From: Notospermus geniculatus
Lineage: Eukaryota; Nemertea; Pilidiophora; Heteronemertea; Lineidae
Assembly: GCA_002633025.1 (NCBI GenBank)
Contig: NMRB01000040.1
Coordinates: forward strand, 62,023 to 126,022
Reading direction: 5' to 3'
Length of the DNA stretch: 64,000 nt
The stretch's first letter is position 1; the number at the start of each line of letters is the position of its first letter. A model generated the notes under the pieces. The model had not been told where the DNA came from. It ran no database searches and saw only the letters and a list, made by a program, of their open reading frames with translations. The translations under genes and the position numbers were made by a program. This document shows, piece by piece, positions 51,840 to 64,000 of this stretch.

Positions 51840-54800
51840 TCACAGAAAGTCATTCAACAACTTGTCCTTATAAGAATTCCAAAGAAGCTTGTCATCTAGA
51901 GCTGTCTGTATATGATCCAAGGAAGGATAAGCTGGTACCTGAAAGATAAAAAAACTGTGAATAACTACTATTATTCAAGTGACTTTCTGATTGAACATGA
52001 CATGGGGCTGGCTACCGGGTCGCTCGCTTATCTATTTTTGACGTTACCTTAGTCTGTAACTTGTGTAACGTAAAGGGATCCAAGTGGTCACGGAAGAACT
52101 GCTTCGAGACGAGGACACATTCAGCTCCGCAGCTAACCTGAAAGGAAATGACTTCATGCATCAGCCCTCAACTGCAAGCGGGATTCAGTTACATATCAAT
52201 GCATGCTGGGGCAACTGTTGACTCTCTTGAAGTCAACAGGTCAATGGAGTCAGTAAGAAACTCACCAGGCTAAGACTTGGTGTGTCTTCGTAGATCACAG
52301 ACTGGAGGCCCTAAAAAAAGTACAGCAGAGAATGTGTATCCACATAATTTTTTATAGGACTGATTCATCATCAGGTCAAAATGGTATAGGGGATGAAATG
52401 AAATGGTCCATGGACCATGTGCTCACCTGGGTGAACGTACTAGAAAAACAAATGACAAATGTTAAATCGAAATGTTCCAGGGTCATGTATCCTCATTAGA
52501 TGCACCTGACATGCCTGATAAAAAATTGGAGACAATCAAGGTACAGTTCAGGAGTTACTGGACTTTGAGCTTTGGTTTTGGCCACCTGGTTGCCAAGCGG
52601 AGAATCGAATTGGACCGAAAAGTGGTGTCATTGGTAACCTGACATAGGGGTGTATACATGTATGTACCAAGTTTCAAGTCAATAGCCCAAGCAGTTATGA
52701 AACGCGCCACCAAATGCCTAAATTTTGAACTTTGACCTCTGTGACCTTGAAAAGTCGGTCAAATCAAAAACCCCTTACTTATGTCATGCATCCTCATTAG
52801 AAGCACCAATGATAAAAATTTGGAGAGGATCCAGTCATTAGTTCATGAGTTATTGCACTTTTTGTGTTTTTGGTTTCCGCCACCTGGTGGCCAAGCTAAG
52901 GGTCAAATCGGANCGGACCAAAACTTGGTGTCATAGGTCATATGACCTAGGGGCATATGTGTACCAAGTTTCAGATCAATAGCCCCAGCGGTTACGAAAC
53001 GTGCCCTGCTAACGGACGACGACGGACGACGACGACGACGACGGACGACGGACGCACAACCATTGTATAAGCTCACCACAGGTGAGCTAAAAATCAGTAC
53101 GGTAACTTACAAAGCACTCTCCTTCAGTCAGAATGTCCAGTTTCGCAAAGGAAACAGTATCTTGTCTGACAGGATGACACAATGGTGAATGGTGACGTCT
53201 CTTTAACCCATGGATGGGACGTCGCAGAGGAGGTGGCTGGAAAAGTAGAGATACAGTCAGGGCCAACAGTCCTTTGTGTTCTGTGATTTGTTTCCACATG
53301 TCCCAGGACAATTTCCAGTTGTTGACTTATTAACTTGATTGTTAGGACTACTCGTGATGACTCATCCCAAACAGGATTCTTTTCTAGAGAGGGGAAATAT
53401 TTCATTTGGCAGTTATACTAACCGAGTCAGGTGAGGATACTGGTGTTGGTGGAGGGTTTGGAATGGAAATAATATTTCGCCCACCTGAAAGAGGACAAAA
53501 AAGAGATAAATGTACCGGCTACTGTATCTGTTGTAAATGAAACAGGGACGGTATTGGCATATGACAAGTCTTTTGACTGCATTGATATCTGATGATTTTA
53601 TCACCAGTTTTAAAAAGACTGTCATTTTCCTCTTGCGATTACAAACTTACTGGAATTGATCTGTGGCAGAGTGTCTGTTGACAGACTTTTCTTTCTGCTT
53701 GGTACTGATGTGGATTTATTCTCCTAAAGAATGAAATAAATAGACAGTGAATTGCATGTTTGAAAAATTGATTCAAAATCAGCAAAAAGGTTTCACATCC
53801 TAGAATGATAGGGGGAAAATGTGTGCCATAACTTCTTGGTGAACTATCTTTCAATCACTTTACCTTTTTCTTCAGCGTCTTAAATGTCCAAATTAAGTTG
53901 CCTTCAGATCTGCTTATCCGACCTGAATAGAATCACAACATATACGGTAATTGAACAGTAGGCTACATTTTTCATGACACAATCAATAAACGCTGAAGCA
54001 TAAATGGCAAACATTGTAAGGTCCTCTCTTATCTATTTTTGGTTACATGTATCTGCAAACAGTCAAATGGAACATGATAGCAGTGGCATCCCGTCAAATA
54101 GCTAATGGTAAATTTTGACTTACGTTTTTCCATTGTTAAAGCATTGATAGATGGAAACACAAGTTCTTTAGAAGATCCAGTGTCATCTTCCCATGAACTG
54201 AACACTTGCTGATGTTTCCTTGGTGGAATAGCTTTGATTGCCTTGAATACTTGACAGGAACCCTGAAACAAATCCAAAATGATGCTGACTTATTTTGCAG
54301 TTCGGTTCATTCCTCTTATCAGCAACACATTACAGGCTGAGGGCGGAGCTGCCTTGGCGTCAAACCAAATGAATTTTGGAACTGCACGATTGTACAACAT
54401 TCGAAATAACAATATCATTAATGAAATGGTCCATGGACCATGTGCTCACCTGGGTGAATGTACCAGAAGAACAAATGTCGACAATATGTTCAATCGAAAT
54501 GTTCCCAAGCAAGGCTTGAGTTCCAGGTACAGAGGGTACCCAGACACCTGATCACACCAAGTTAGAATATATTTGATAAAAATTTGAAGATGATCTAGTC
54601 ATTAGTTCAGGAGTTATTGTACTTTTTGTGTTTTTGGTTTCCGCCACCTGGTGGCCAAACTGAGCGTCGAATCGGACCGAAACTTGGTGTCGTGGGTCAT
54701 CTGACCTAGGGGTATATATGTACCAAGTTTCAGATCAATAGCTCCAGCGGTTACGAAACGTGCCCTGCTAACGGACAACGACGGACGACGACGGACGACG

Positions 54801-57800
54801 GACGCTCGGCCATCGTATAAGCTCACCACAGGTGAGCTAAAAATATACCAGTACCACTAACAGATATGAAACGTACAGATTTAATGACATATACCCATTC
54901 AGAGTCGATGGAATCCTTCACAATTACAGCACCACGCCTAAGAAAAGAAAACAATCATCATGTTTTAGACCTATAATTCCTCCAAGTTTAGACCAACAAA
55001 AATCACCCTGTCAGCTTCAGTGCCTTTTGCAAAAACCAATATAATGTGCTCAGATGGTGGCGTTTTTATTGTTGTAATCACATTTTTATACACTGTAGGC
55101 CTAACTATTTCAAATCACTAGGATATATTTAATTTGGGCACAAGGGTTTGCATTGAAAAGAAAGTATTTTCACAGATTCTTTTATGCTTTACCGGTAATA
55201 ATGAACAGAACAGGCAAACTGGTATGTTTGTAACATGTCAAGAGGAAAGTCTATGAGCTCATCTATGGACCTGAAATGGTAAAAGGCAACATCTTTAGAA
55301 AATATCGGGTTTTTATCTTTGCCAAAGTGGGAATTATGGAACACGATATTGAGGCATTGACTGATAACAAAACATCATTAAACTGAACTCCAATCATGCC
55401 AATAGGATGAATATCTTTGGATATCAGTGCAGCAAGCCCTTTGTGTCTCATGACTTCAAGGAGAGAGTAGTCTTTACTCACTTCAGATATTCCAGACACC
55501 CAACACCTTTCCCTGATTTGAAAATCCTGACGAAATCCTGAATGAAAAAAAAACGTTGCTTTAATGTATATTCCGGTAATAGTATAAGTGAGAGCGGGCC
55601 TAAGGGCTCCATCCCCCATGATTTATTTCAAATAGAAAAGGTCAAATTCCTCGAAGTTTCTCATAAAAATCTTACTTCTCTGTCCAATCCAATGACTTCC
55701 ATAGTTTCTTTTGATAAGACAGTTGCTTCCCTGTTGATATCTTGCAGGATTTCTCTTTCCTGCAAACAGAAAGACATGTTTTCTCAAGACAATGATATCT
55801 GTCAAGCAAGTACATGTACCAGTAAATGGGACTGTACATCAAGTTTGTTGATAAAAGTACTGGTATATCATTACCAGAACTTGCAGTTGTCATCTGCACA
55901 AAGAGCAAAGGAAGCCTATTCGCCTAAATTTACGTACCCCTATTGCATCACCTTTTCTAAGGAACACATGGTCATAACTGTAAGGATTACATTCATCATT
56001 TGAATGTGCCACACCTGAAAATGACAGTAGAAAGACAACAACATGTTTCCATGCAAGATACATGTAATAACTCATTGAGTTCCCTCCAAAGCATGAGAAG
56101 ATGCCTTTTTAGTGTCCAAGAATTACCAGCTCCCTGAGAATTAGAACAATGGGTTTGAAGGCCATAGGGGACAAACTGAATAGGAGGAGGAATTCCTTAC
56201 CTAAGCCAGATAGTATGAAGTAGTAACACTCCGCTCTTGATCCTTGCCTTACAATCACTCGGGCAGAGTCGAATCTACGAAAGAAACAGAGGATGCACTC
56301 ACAAGGTGCTGCAAACTTTCAGAACTGATAATACCGTTACCCAATGAGGTACCGGTATATTCAGTGACATAAAAACATTGTCATTTGGAAAAGTCAGGGT
56401 ATCATCCTGGTTGCGTTGTTACAGGCCGATGTTCTCCTGCAGTGTCACAACAAAGTGAGAAACTGACCCCAAGTCAAAATCTATTGATAACTGTCTAATG
56501 ACTTACTTGGCAAACCATCCTTGGCTACAGATGCTCTTCTGGACATACTGTGGGTAGCTAGCAAATTTACTAAATGTCTGCAACATGTGCATCATCTGAA
56601 AAATGTCATGGCATATCAGCAATCATTTCTTGAAGCAGAAAAGGAGAATTAATTGCTATTTTAGGAAAATATTTGAATATCTGGTACCGGTACATGTACT
56701 TTAAGACTTACTGATTTCACTTGCTGTTCCTTTCGAATCCCTGGTGTAACATTCAGAATTTGCCTGACTGAATTCACCAGACTTTTCTGAAAGGTGACAA
56801 AAAAACAACGATTAACCCTTAAGCATCCAGAGAGAATCACTGTGCAAAGAAAAATAAAAGTAATTAAACTTGTAACCTATGTTCTGCTTGAGGTTTTGCC
56901 AAGTAACACTCGCAGGCAGTTTGCATCAGTCTATCTATTACTAAGTCCTCCTCCATGAACCTTACCTCTCCTATTGCTTTGTACGGTGTCAGATCAAAAA
57001 ACATCCTCTCAGGACTTGGAAGGTCATGATTCTTTGTGACAGCGCCACTGGTATCCAAGAAGAAAAATATGCTTTCTTGTTTCAGATTTTGTCTATTGCT
57101 GAAGGAAAAATCAAGCTAAAATTTGAATCTGATGAATTGTGAGTGATCAGAAAATACAGCACTCCTGTGAACCAGGACATCTTCCCTCTTGTGATTGATG
57201 TGACAGTAGAAACAATGAAAAGATATATCAGTTGGTCAGAGTCGACAATATCAAATGGCAGCGGGGAGGAGGAGAACATCTTGAAATATCAACACCTTCG
57301 GTCATTTTGCCAAGCGAAGCAAGTGGAGGGGCATCTGAAGGTGAAGTGACTGCATATTCAAGATGAGGAAAAAGTGTCAACGGCCCATTAAAAAGGACAC
57401 GTGGGTAAGATGAGACTTACCAGTTGAATAACCGTCTTGCTATGAGTACAAATTCCACTATTCTTCTGAACCTATCCAAACCCTGTAATAAGAATTCCAT
57501 TTGAACATCAGATGGACTGTACAAAGATTACAAACCCTGAATACAAGTGCTTGAAAATTTCCCTCCTGAATCCCGGACATATCAATTCGATCCCAAGCCA
57601 AAATGTTGAGTAATTCCATACTCACATGAGATCCGAGCATTTTGTGGAATACCTTATGTCAATTATTGTCTATACATTCCACACAGTTATCTGTAATCTA
57701 TAAGACTGTACAACTGACCAAATGTAATGCTGACATCAATAACTTTCTTTATGAAAACAACATCATTTGCCCAAAGGACACTATTCTTCATTTCATGGCT

Positions 57801-58413
57801 GACAAAAACATACCTCACTAAAGCAAACAAAGGTTGTAGTATATTATATTTACATTGTCTTGACTATCATGTTTGTTCACAGGTTTTGCTCCATTTATGC
57901 CGAGACATTACAAGCACCTCATCAACTTTTATTTCTCATTTCAACAACGAACGCTGTCATTTTGAAATTCATGTCTTCAAGAATTACATGTATTTGTTAA
58001 GTTTTCTAAAAGGCTGAGTGACAATAATTGATGATGCTGGACTCATTGGGATGGGGGGGGGGGGGNTTCAGGTTACTCAATATGATCTTGAAAGAAAATA
58101 GCGGCAAATATGATGACCTATATATTCTACTAACCCGATTACCAGTTACCCTGTGCTTCCATACTCTCTTCTTTGACAATCTTGCATCAATATAGCTGTC
58201 CTCTCTTCCCGGTGAATTGAGGCAGCCAAATTCATCATAATCATCACTGTCTTCATCATCAAGGGCTGTGATAAGTGCCTGCGCACGTTTAGAGTGGTGT
58301 ATTTTGGAAAATTCGGCAGCAAACCTTGTCTCAGCAATGCACTTCCTCAGTATACTTCGACGTGGTAAACATTGGTCATCTGGTGTTTTAGTCCTCCTTA
58401 TTGAAGGGTCCAT
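51840..58413 (-). CDS. CNBD2: cyclic nucleotide-binding domain protein, CNBD2-like
   Basis: Nineteen exons in phase, 5' to 3': 58135-58413, 57421-57482, 56966-57098, 56712-56786, 56507-56595, 56201-56274, 55938-56014, 55676-55759, 55482-55537, 55193-55270, 54877-54937, 54124-54262, 53864-53922, 53651-53723, 53423-53484, 53111-53236, 52266-52310, 52048-52137, 51840-51938 (586 aa; human CNBD2 is about 576). After a basic N-terminus and the helix RFRRIVEFVLIARRLFN come two cNMP-binding-like barrels. The first has VIVRQGSRAECYYFILSG and KGDAIGEREIL. The second has YYRRGAVIVKDSIDSEWVYV then IKSGSCQV. CNBD2 is a testis and flagellum-associated protein in mammals; cAMP dependence is reported, and I infer a ciliary or sperm role here. 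The canonical R in the phosphate-binding cassette is not clear, so nucleotide binding is uncertain. The stop at 51840 follows a Leu-rich end; a different frame stays open downstream to 51668, so the last residues are less sure. Confidence 0.85.
52398..53094 (-). repeat. interspersed repeat family G, copy 2 (697 bp)
   Basis: Same family as 35505-36427, on the minus strand: the head hairpin AGCTCACCTGTGGTGAGCT is at the 53094 end, then a GTCGTC-rich segment (53020-53055) and the tail palindrome TGGTCCATGGACCA at 52403-52416. It lies in a CNBD2 intron, its head only about 15 nt beyond the donor of exon 53111-53236. An N occurs at 52913. Confidence 0.85.
54419..54844 (-). repeat. interspersed repeat family G, copy 3 (425 bp)
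   Basis: The shortest copy, with the same head hairpin at the 54844 end and the same tail palindrome at 54427-54440; most of the internal modules are gone. It lies in the CNBD2 intron between 54263 and 54876, about 30 nt beyond the donor of exon 54877-54937, in the sense orientation for that gene. Confidence 0.85.
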
Positions 58414-60715
58414 TTCTTTTGAGTTACAGCCGTGTTTCTAATACTGAATGGAAGAGAAAGCTCACTTTTGATATGATCTTCAGTAAATGGGTAAAGATAC
58501 TGAGAGAAGCACTGAATTACAGGATACAGAGGAAACTGTGTGGTACTTACTCTTTCTTCGTGGGCCTAGTTGTCACGTTACCATCCAACATGTCCAACCT
58601 AATAAACCATACCAATAATTACCGGTATACTATGTCATGTTAATCATGTTAATCTAAGTTACTTAATTGCTCAATGTTGAATTGGCTGCCAATATGAAAT
58701 GGACTCCAGAAGTTCAGGAAAGTATGTCAACTGTATCTGTATCCAAGAGTTCGTTCCACTCAAAATAAAACCTCACCTCGTAATTCACATTTCTAGGTAC
58801 CGGGTAATAAGAAAGCTAGGCAGATATTGATCTAAAACTAAACAACTTGCATCAACTGTCAAGTGAAACCAATACGTCACTATATACAACTGATAGTACC
58901 TGGTAGTTCTGAGTTTGGTGTGACAAACGTCACCCAGTGATGTCACAATTACATTCTAGAGCCTTGACAGAGACAGGTTTTTGACACTTTTTTTCATCGG
59001 CGCCATGACCCTTATTGTTAGGAACGTGTGTGACCCTCCACATACAGGAAACATTTTTTTATAAAGGGATGGACTGATACCAAAGGGGATAAGGAGAAGA
59101 TATAGGTGTAGTTCCACAGTTCCTGAGACCCCATCGAAATGCATTATTAGGGATATCATAGTTGAAAGGAAGAAATTTGTAAACACAGGGGACTCGAATA
59201 TAAATTATGATTTATTTTTTCACAAAAATTTGTTACTTACATTGCAGCCAAACACCAAATAATTAGTCGGCCCTTGTTTTCTACAACCTCTACACTGACA
59301 TCCTTTCTAATTTACCAACATATGTGTATATCTCACCCATCTTCCTGATCTGCTTGTATGGAGAGAGTGTTTCAAATATGATGTCACTGAAGCGGTACAT
59401 ATGAGTGAGGGTGAGGGGTAAAGCAGATAGAAATGAAGACCTCCAAGCAATTACTCATACTCACAATGCTAAACTGGCTCTTTATCACTTCAAAAGTGAC
59501 TCCAATTTGCACTGGTACTGGGAATAACTGAACTGAGATGTTCCTGTACAACTTTTCCTTATGAAGTATTGAAGAAAGAAGTACCTGGTACATACCGGTA
59601 ATTCATTTTAATACAAAGCGAGTGATTTGATACACAATCTGCGGATACAGCACATGCAAGGACAACTCAAGTACCGGTATAACTGGTACAACTCTGACAA
59701 CATGTAACGAACCAAAAGACAGGTTTGACTATACCCATACGCATGATATGATCGATTTGTTCTAGTACCCGGTAAAACCAAATCTGTCTCATTCTGCTAG
59801 GGCGGTCAAAGAATGAGACAAGCAAGAAACTTAGCACCTACAAAATGTACTTACCTAGTAACAATACACACTTCAGTCCAAGGCACAGAATACACTAGCA
59901 ACAAAAATCACTAACGGTACATGTACCGTACACACTGATCATAAGATATCGAAGAATCCACTTCAACTGGATTTGGTAGACTTGGATAATTGCACAAATA
60001 GAATCAATTGAAACATTCTCATTTACTCACCTGTGATTTTTCTGTGATAAAGTGCTGTTCATACAATGTACGTACATGTACATGTAAGTCAGTTTTTACC
60101 CAGTGGCTCAAATTGATCACTTCTATTTGAGGTTGAAGTGGGATTTTTCGCAGAGATCAAGTGAATTAGCACACAGAACATTGAAAGCTAAACCAAGCAC
60201 TCAGGGCTAGAATTTTACCACGGCCACCATAGCCATGGCCTTGGGTGCCCACCCCCAAAAATGTGCAGCGGCCTTGGTGCCCCTGTTAAACCTTACTTGA
60301 CTTCATCATTACCCAAGGCCAAAATGGCAGTGCCCCACAAAATTTTAAATTCTAGCCCTGAGCACTGATCAATAAATAGAAAGAATTAGAATACGAGAAT
60401 GAAACTGGCATTGAGGAAGAGCTTGCCTGCCAAATAATTCCTGCAACACATGCACTTAAATCGACAACAAACAATTTAGATATGAAGAATCAAGCCCTGC
60501 CTGCCACAAATGACATGAAAAGAACAGCAACTGTACAGATTGGAAATGTAGTCAATAATTATAACAGAAAGGTTTGCATAATCATGATAATTATGAGCTA
60601 TCATTCCAACTGAAATTCCTAAGAGGGCGCGAGGCACTTGCGTTACTGAACCAACATTTTACATTTCTTACATTTTAGCTTTACCTTTTAGCTTTACCAG
60701 GGCAGCATGAAAGAA
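58414..60715. other. region between the CNBD2-like and BTB-BACK genes
   Basis: No coding exon recognised. It should hold the CNBD2 promoter and 5' UTR and the 3' UTR of the BTB-BACK gene. It contains many ACCGGTA words and the MITE at 60200-60362. A G run with an N lies just inside the CNBD2 gene at 58052-58066. Confidence 0.5.
60200..60362. repeat. MITE-like element with CTCAGGGCTAGAATTT ends
   Basis: CTCAGGGCTAGAATTT at 60200 faces AAATTCTAGCCCTGAG ending at 60362. The inside holds GGCCTTGGGTGCCCAC facing ACCCAAGGCC, so the inverted repeat continues inward in part. Short AGCACT-like sequence flanks both ends. Confidence 0.75.
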
Positions 60716-61828
60716 TCAACCAGTTTTGATCTGTCTTTTCATGAACTGTGAACCAGTCCAATTTTCCTTTGCAAGTGCCCTCGGACAATCTTTGAACAAT
60801 TTGTAGCGAACAGCCTCCTTGACAAGCTGAACGGCGTCAGGACACTGATTAAGAAATCGATCAGCTTCTACATCGTACAGTTCATCTGGAGACATAACAC
60901 CAAAGCGAATTCGACCAAAGATTTCACTCATGATGCTGGTAGTTTGACGTTCATCGTGTGAAAGCAACCAGGCCTTTGCAGCCTTGAATATGGTGTATTC
61001 ATGACAGTAGAAATAGTTGTCCTCCAGGATTTGCATTAGAATGGAATGATCTAAATGATTCCAGGTTTTATAATCACCATTGACGAGTTGCTTTCCCAGC
61101 CTGACTTGAAGATTGTACAGCGCTGCATCGTAGATTTTTTCATTGTGTCCAAATGACAACATTTTGATAACTTGATTCAGAGGAAATGTTTCACTGGCGA
61201 TAAGATTCTTATACGCTGGTGGTGGAACTTTGGTGTGTCCTTTGAAAAAAGGAGGTGAACTGCTCTCATCACTAGTGTCACTGCCACTACTGGAGAAATC
61301 ATCAAAGGTTAAGATTTTCTTTGACGTACCTGGTGTAGCATCACTATCCTTCTGAACACTCACGGCCAAACCTTTTTCAATCTGGACCACACACTCGTCA
61401 TATAAACCTTTCACATTGTACTTATCTGCGAGGAGGAACAGCGTAAAGACATAGTCTTTGTTGATGAGTATCTTGCCACTATAAAGATACTTCAGGAATC
61501 TTTCAAAAACTTTCACACACTCGTCGTCCTCCTGAAGCACCAATTCCGTTTGTTTACTTTCAATCCAATCAGAGTTCAGCATACGAGCAAACACGTCACT
61601 GGCCGCACTGAGAATAAGTTTATGGGCATAGAATGTATGATCACCAACTTTTAGACAAATATCACTCATGGCTGGATTGTTGAACAATGAGGCAGTTGGA
61701 GGTAGAGAAACATGGAGGTAATACTTCGATTCTTTAGTTTTACAGTCGACAAGGGTTACAACTGGATTCTTCTGCTCAAGAGGATTTCTATGCTTCTTTG
61801 GGGGCATTTTAGCTAATCTTCTTTTCAT
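60716..61828 (-). CDS. BTB-BACK domain protein (BTBD17-like)
   Basis: One uninterrupted exon of 370 aa with a start and a stop. A basic N-terminus (MKRRLAKMPPKKHRN) leads into a BTB/POZ domain at about 50-150: SDICLKVGDHTFYAHKLIL, ASDVFARML and KYLYSGKILINKD. A Ser/Asp-rich linker follows (about 168-193, FSSSGSDTSDESSSPPFF), then a BACK domain at about 220-330 (LEDNYFYCHEYTIFKAAKAW; GRIRFGVMSPDEL). There are no Kelch repeats or MATH domain. BTB-BACK proteins usually dimerise through BTB and often serve as CUL3 adaptors, but the target-recognition part here is unknown. The architecture recalls BTBD17; the exact orthologue is not certain. A second in-frame ATG at residue 8 is an alternative start. 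An acceptor-like CTGTTTTTCAG at about 61847-61857 (minus strand) suggests a 5' UTR intron. Confidence 0.88.
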   Translation of the reverse strand: MKRRLAKMPPKKHRNPLEQKNPVVTLVDCKTKESKYYLHVSLPPTASLFNNPAMSDICLKVGDHTFYAHKLILSAASDVFARMLNSDWIESKQTELVLQEDDECVKVFERFLKYLYSGKILINKDYVFTLFLLADKYNVKGLYDECVVQIEKGLAVSVQKDSDATPGTSKKILTFDDFSSSGSDTSDESSSPPFFKGHTKVPPPAYKNLIASETFPLNQVIKMLSFGHNEKIYDAALYNLQVRLGKQLVNGDYKTWNHLDHSILMQILEDNYFYCHEYTIFKAAKAWLLSHDERQTTSIMSEIFGRIRFGVMSPDELYDVEADRFLNQCPDAVQLVKEAVRYKLFKDCPRALAKENWTGSQFMKRQIKTG

Positions 61829-64000
61829 TGACTGGTTGGAGAATCCCTGAAAAACAGAAAATTCACATGAGTTCAGAGGTTATTCAGCCAATATTTTGTA
61901 CAGTCAATAACAGAAATAGTCAACATACGGTAAAGTGTGCATTGAACAAAGTGAATTTTTAAACCATGATGGCCCTATAGTATTACATGTATATCATCAT
62001 CATGTCCCAAAAATTTCCCCAACTCCAAGTTACTAAATCACTGATCAAACATTTTTGTTCATTCATCATGTGATTTGTGACATGAAACTAGAAGTTTTCA
62101 GTTCAGAGTTTGACAGCAAACCCATTTGGACATTCCACTCAGTCTTACAAGATGCAAGATGAATGATCAGAGTAAAAAAATTCCCACCCATCCTCAGCAG
62201 TGCCTTCCCAACACGGAAAATCAAGGAAGTCTGTTGACGTCAACGAATTAACAACTCGAGCAGCATTCACTGATTCAGAACACTTCTATGTTCTATGCCA
62301 AATTTGAATCAGTCATTTTTTTGAATGAAACTGAATATCCATCAGGCATCAGTCCCCAATTTATACACACACATTAATAACACGTGATTTATGAATACCA
62401 CAATATCAAGGCTACTGCCTCGGGCAACCATGCGCCAAGGGGTATATTTGTAACCAGTACAAAACAAGGAGTTGAAATGTGAGAAGTGCAATTGTTCAAC
62501 CAACATCCAGCTTTGCCTAAAGATCATTCAGTTATGGTATAAATGGTTGCTTCTACTGGTTCATGAGGGATAGAACCCGCCAGGGACTAGGCCTACAGCA
62601 TTCATACAATAATGTAGTGAACAATCGATGCTGGCAACTAAACTCATTGTTAATATGTGCCATTGTAATAGCATTGAAGGCAACAAAGCCTCATTATGAT
62701 ATATCATGTGTATTATCAGCGGGTCATTAGGTTTGTAAGCAGTGCATAAAAACACTGGAATGTACCGGATTGGGCCAGAACGGAGCAAAATCGGGGATTG
62801 ATGTGAGAGTTTGTATAATTAGGCCTATAGCTTTTAAAATTTCATAATACCAAAATAGATCCTTTCTTATCAATTTTTGATAATACACCAGCAGGAGTTG
62901 AGTAGTGGTAGAGGTGGGAACTGGGCTAGACCTTTATTACAATATTTTTGGATGTAAATTGACGTGACTCTGACAGATAACGCTATAAACTTCTTGTGAA
63001 TTGTTTATTTTGACATCTAAGGGATTATCGTATCCAAACTGTTACGCTAAGCTTTGATTTGCCTCTGTTTTTGGAAATTACAGTTTGAAACAGTAAATTT
63101 CCTCAGGAGTTTCAGCTCATTCGCTGGCGAGACTCGGCATCACTTACGTCATTGACGTCGTGCGCAATAACAATACCGATGACGGCGTCGGAACATGGCC
63201 ATCTCGGTCAGTTGTGTAAACTTTGCAAAAACATTCCCGTTTTTCAGTGGCTGTATCCGTGAACAGTAAAGTTCACTGATATGAAATTCCATGCTATTTA
63301 TCATGCTAAGTTTATTCAGGATCATTAACGTGTGCGCAATTCAGCCGGTCACGGGACATGTGAAGAAAAAATCTATGCACTATGACAAGGTCGTGTAAAA
63401 AATCGGCCAAACATCAGGGTTCAAAGTTCATGACCATTTGGTCTAAAATGCGGTTGTACTAAAAGCCGACAACCCAGCCAATCGCCGACAACCGCCGACA
63501 ACCCCAATAAAACCGCCGACAACCGAGCTATTCTCACTTGTATTTCAGATTTTTACATATTCTACATGTTTTCTAACATAAACGAACTCAATTTGTCTAC
63601 TTTATTCACAGATTGCCCCAAAGTTTGTTGATGTGTTAGCGCCGACAACCCAACTCTGCACCTTACTGGCGGCAGCCATCTTGAGATGGCCGTGGCATGA
63701 TAGGCGTCGGTCTAAAACAGAGACTGGGATCGTCCCGCAAGGTGGGAGACCGGCGGAGTCTGCCGCAGACTCTGAACAAAGTCTAATCGAAGTGTTCCGC
63801 CCCAAGATAAAACATAATTTAAAACACAATAATATAAAACATAAAAGCTGTCCATATGATAGCCATTTCAAATGCATTCCACCATTTCTAACGAACTACA
63901 AATTCATATATTATCCATTGCAGTACAGACAGATGAACTACCTCACAAAATGCATTCCACCATTTCTTACGACCCACGATGCTGCCAGCTCAAGATGGCC
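61829..64000. other. upstream flank of the BTB-BACK gene
   Basis: No coding exon recognised. It presumably contains the BTB-BACK promoter and a non-coding first exon. GCCGACAACC repeats lie at 63464-63651. TGCATTCCACCATTTCT is repeated about 75 bp apart (near 63876 and 63951). GGCAGCCATCTTGAGATGGC near 63670 faces a related inverted copy running off the window end. Confidence 0.45.
63464..63651 (+). repeat. clustered GCCGACAACC repeats
   Basis: The 10-mer GCCGACAACC occurs at about 63464, 63484, 63494, 63514 and 63641, at uneven spacing. Two of the copies are directly adjacent. It looks like a degenerate minisatellite or part of a transposon; I cannot tell which. Confidence 0.6.

Noticed and set aside
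54895-54937. Shorter CNBD2 exon using the GTATAT donor at 54893-54894
   Set aside because: The GTACGT donor further on adds six residues (VYVIKS) that complete a cNMP-domain strand and keep the phase, so the longer exon 54877-54937 is preferred.

Overview
The window is a gene-dense piece of animal nuclear DNA. Every recognisable gene is split into many short exons with GT-AG introns, and the gene set is metazoan: consortin, poly(A) polymerase, seipin, PIGF, BBS1, phospholipase B1, CNBD2 and a BTB-BACK protein. The non-coding DNA is full of short palindromic words (AGGCCT, ACATGT, ACCGGT), foldback elements and tRNA-derived SINEs. From general familiarity this resembles an echinoderm or another marine invertebrate deuterostome; the species is an inference. 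It is draft sequence: single Ns at G/C runs, one 283-base gap, and at least one reading-frame break inside an otherwise conserved gene.

Layout. 768-5226 (+): consortin-like (CNST), 11 exons. 5227-11693: no gene seen, two MITE-like elements. 11694-18571 (-): canonical nuclear poly(A) polymerase (PAPOLA/G type), 19 coding exons, first exon not found. 18572-23270: no gene seen, a large composite foldback with repeated GCGGTTCGCCA words. 23271-27256 (+): seipin (BSCL2), with one clear and one possible frameshift. 30076-31132 (-): PIGF, N-terminal exons uncertain. 33299-40689 (+): BBS1, first exon not found, with a duplicated 125-nt exon. 41718-44797 (-): a secreted protein I do not recognise. 44989-50158 (+): single-domain membrane-anchored phospholipase B1. 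51840-58413 (-): CNBD2-like, 19 exons. 60716-61828 (-): BTB-BACK protein in one exon.

The first eight genes alternate strictly in strand, giving three divergent and four convergent neighbour pairs. The tightest divergent pair (secreted protein / PLB1) has start codons only 191 bp apart. There is no operon logic. BSCL2, PIGF and PLB1 all act in membrane-lipid biology, but nothing here shows co-regulation.

The most interesting observation is in BBS1. Two paralogous copies of the same exon (34887-35011 and 37413-37537) have identical length (125 nt) and phase. Using exactly one keeps the reading frame; using both or neither breaks it, which is the pattern expected of mutually exclusive alternative splicing. 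Three sense-oriented intronic copies of one repeat family, a SINE foldback in the PLB1 3' region and two identical E2F-like sites between PIGF and BBS1 are also worth checking.
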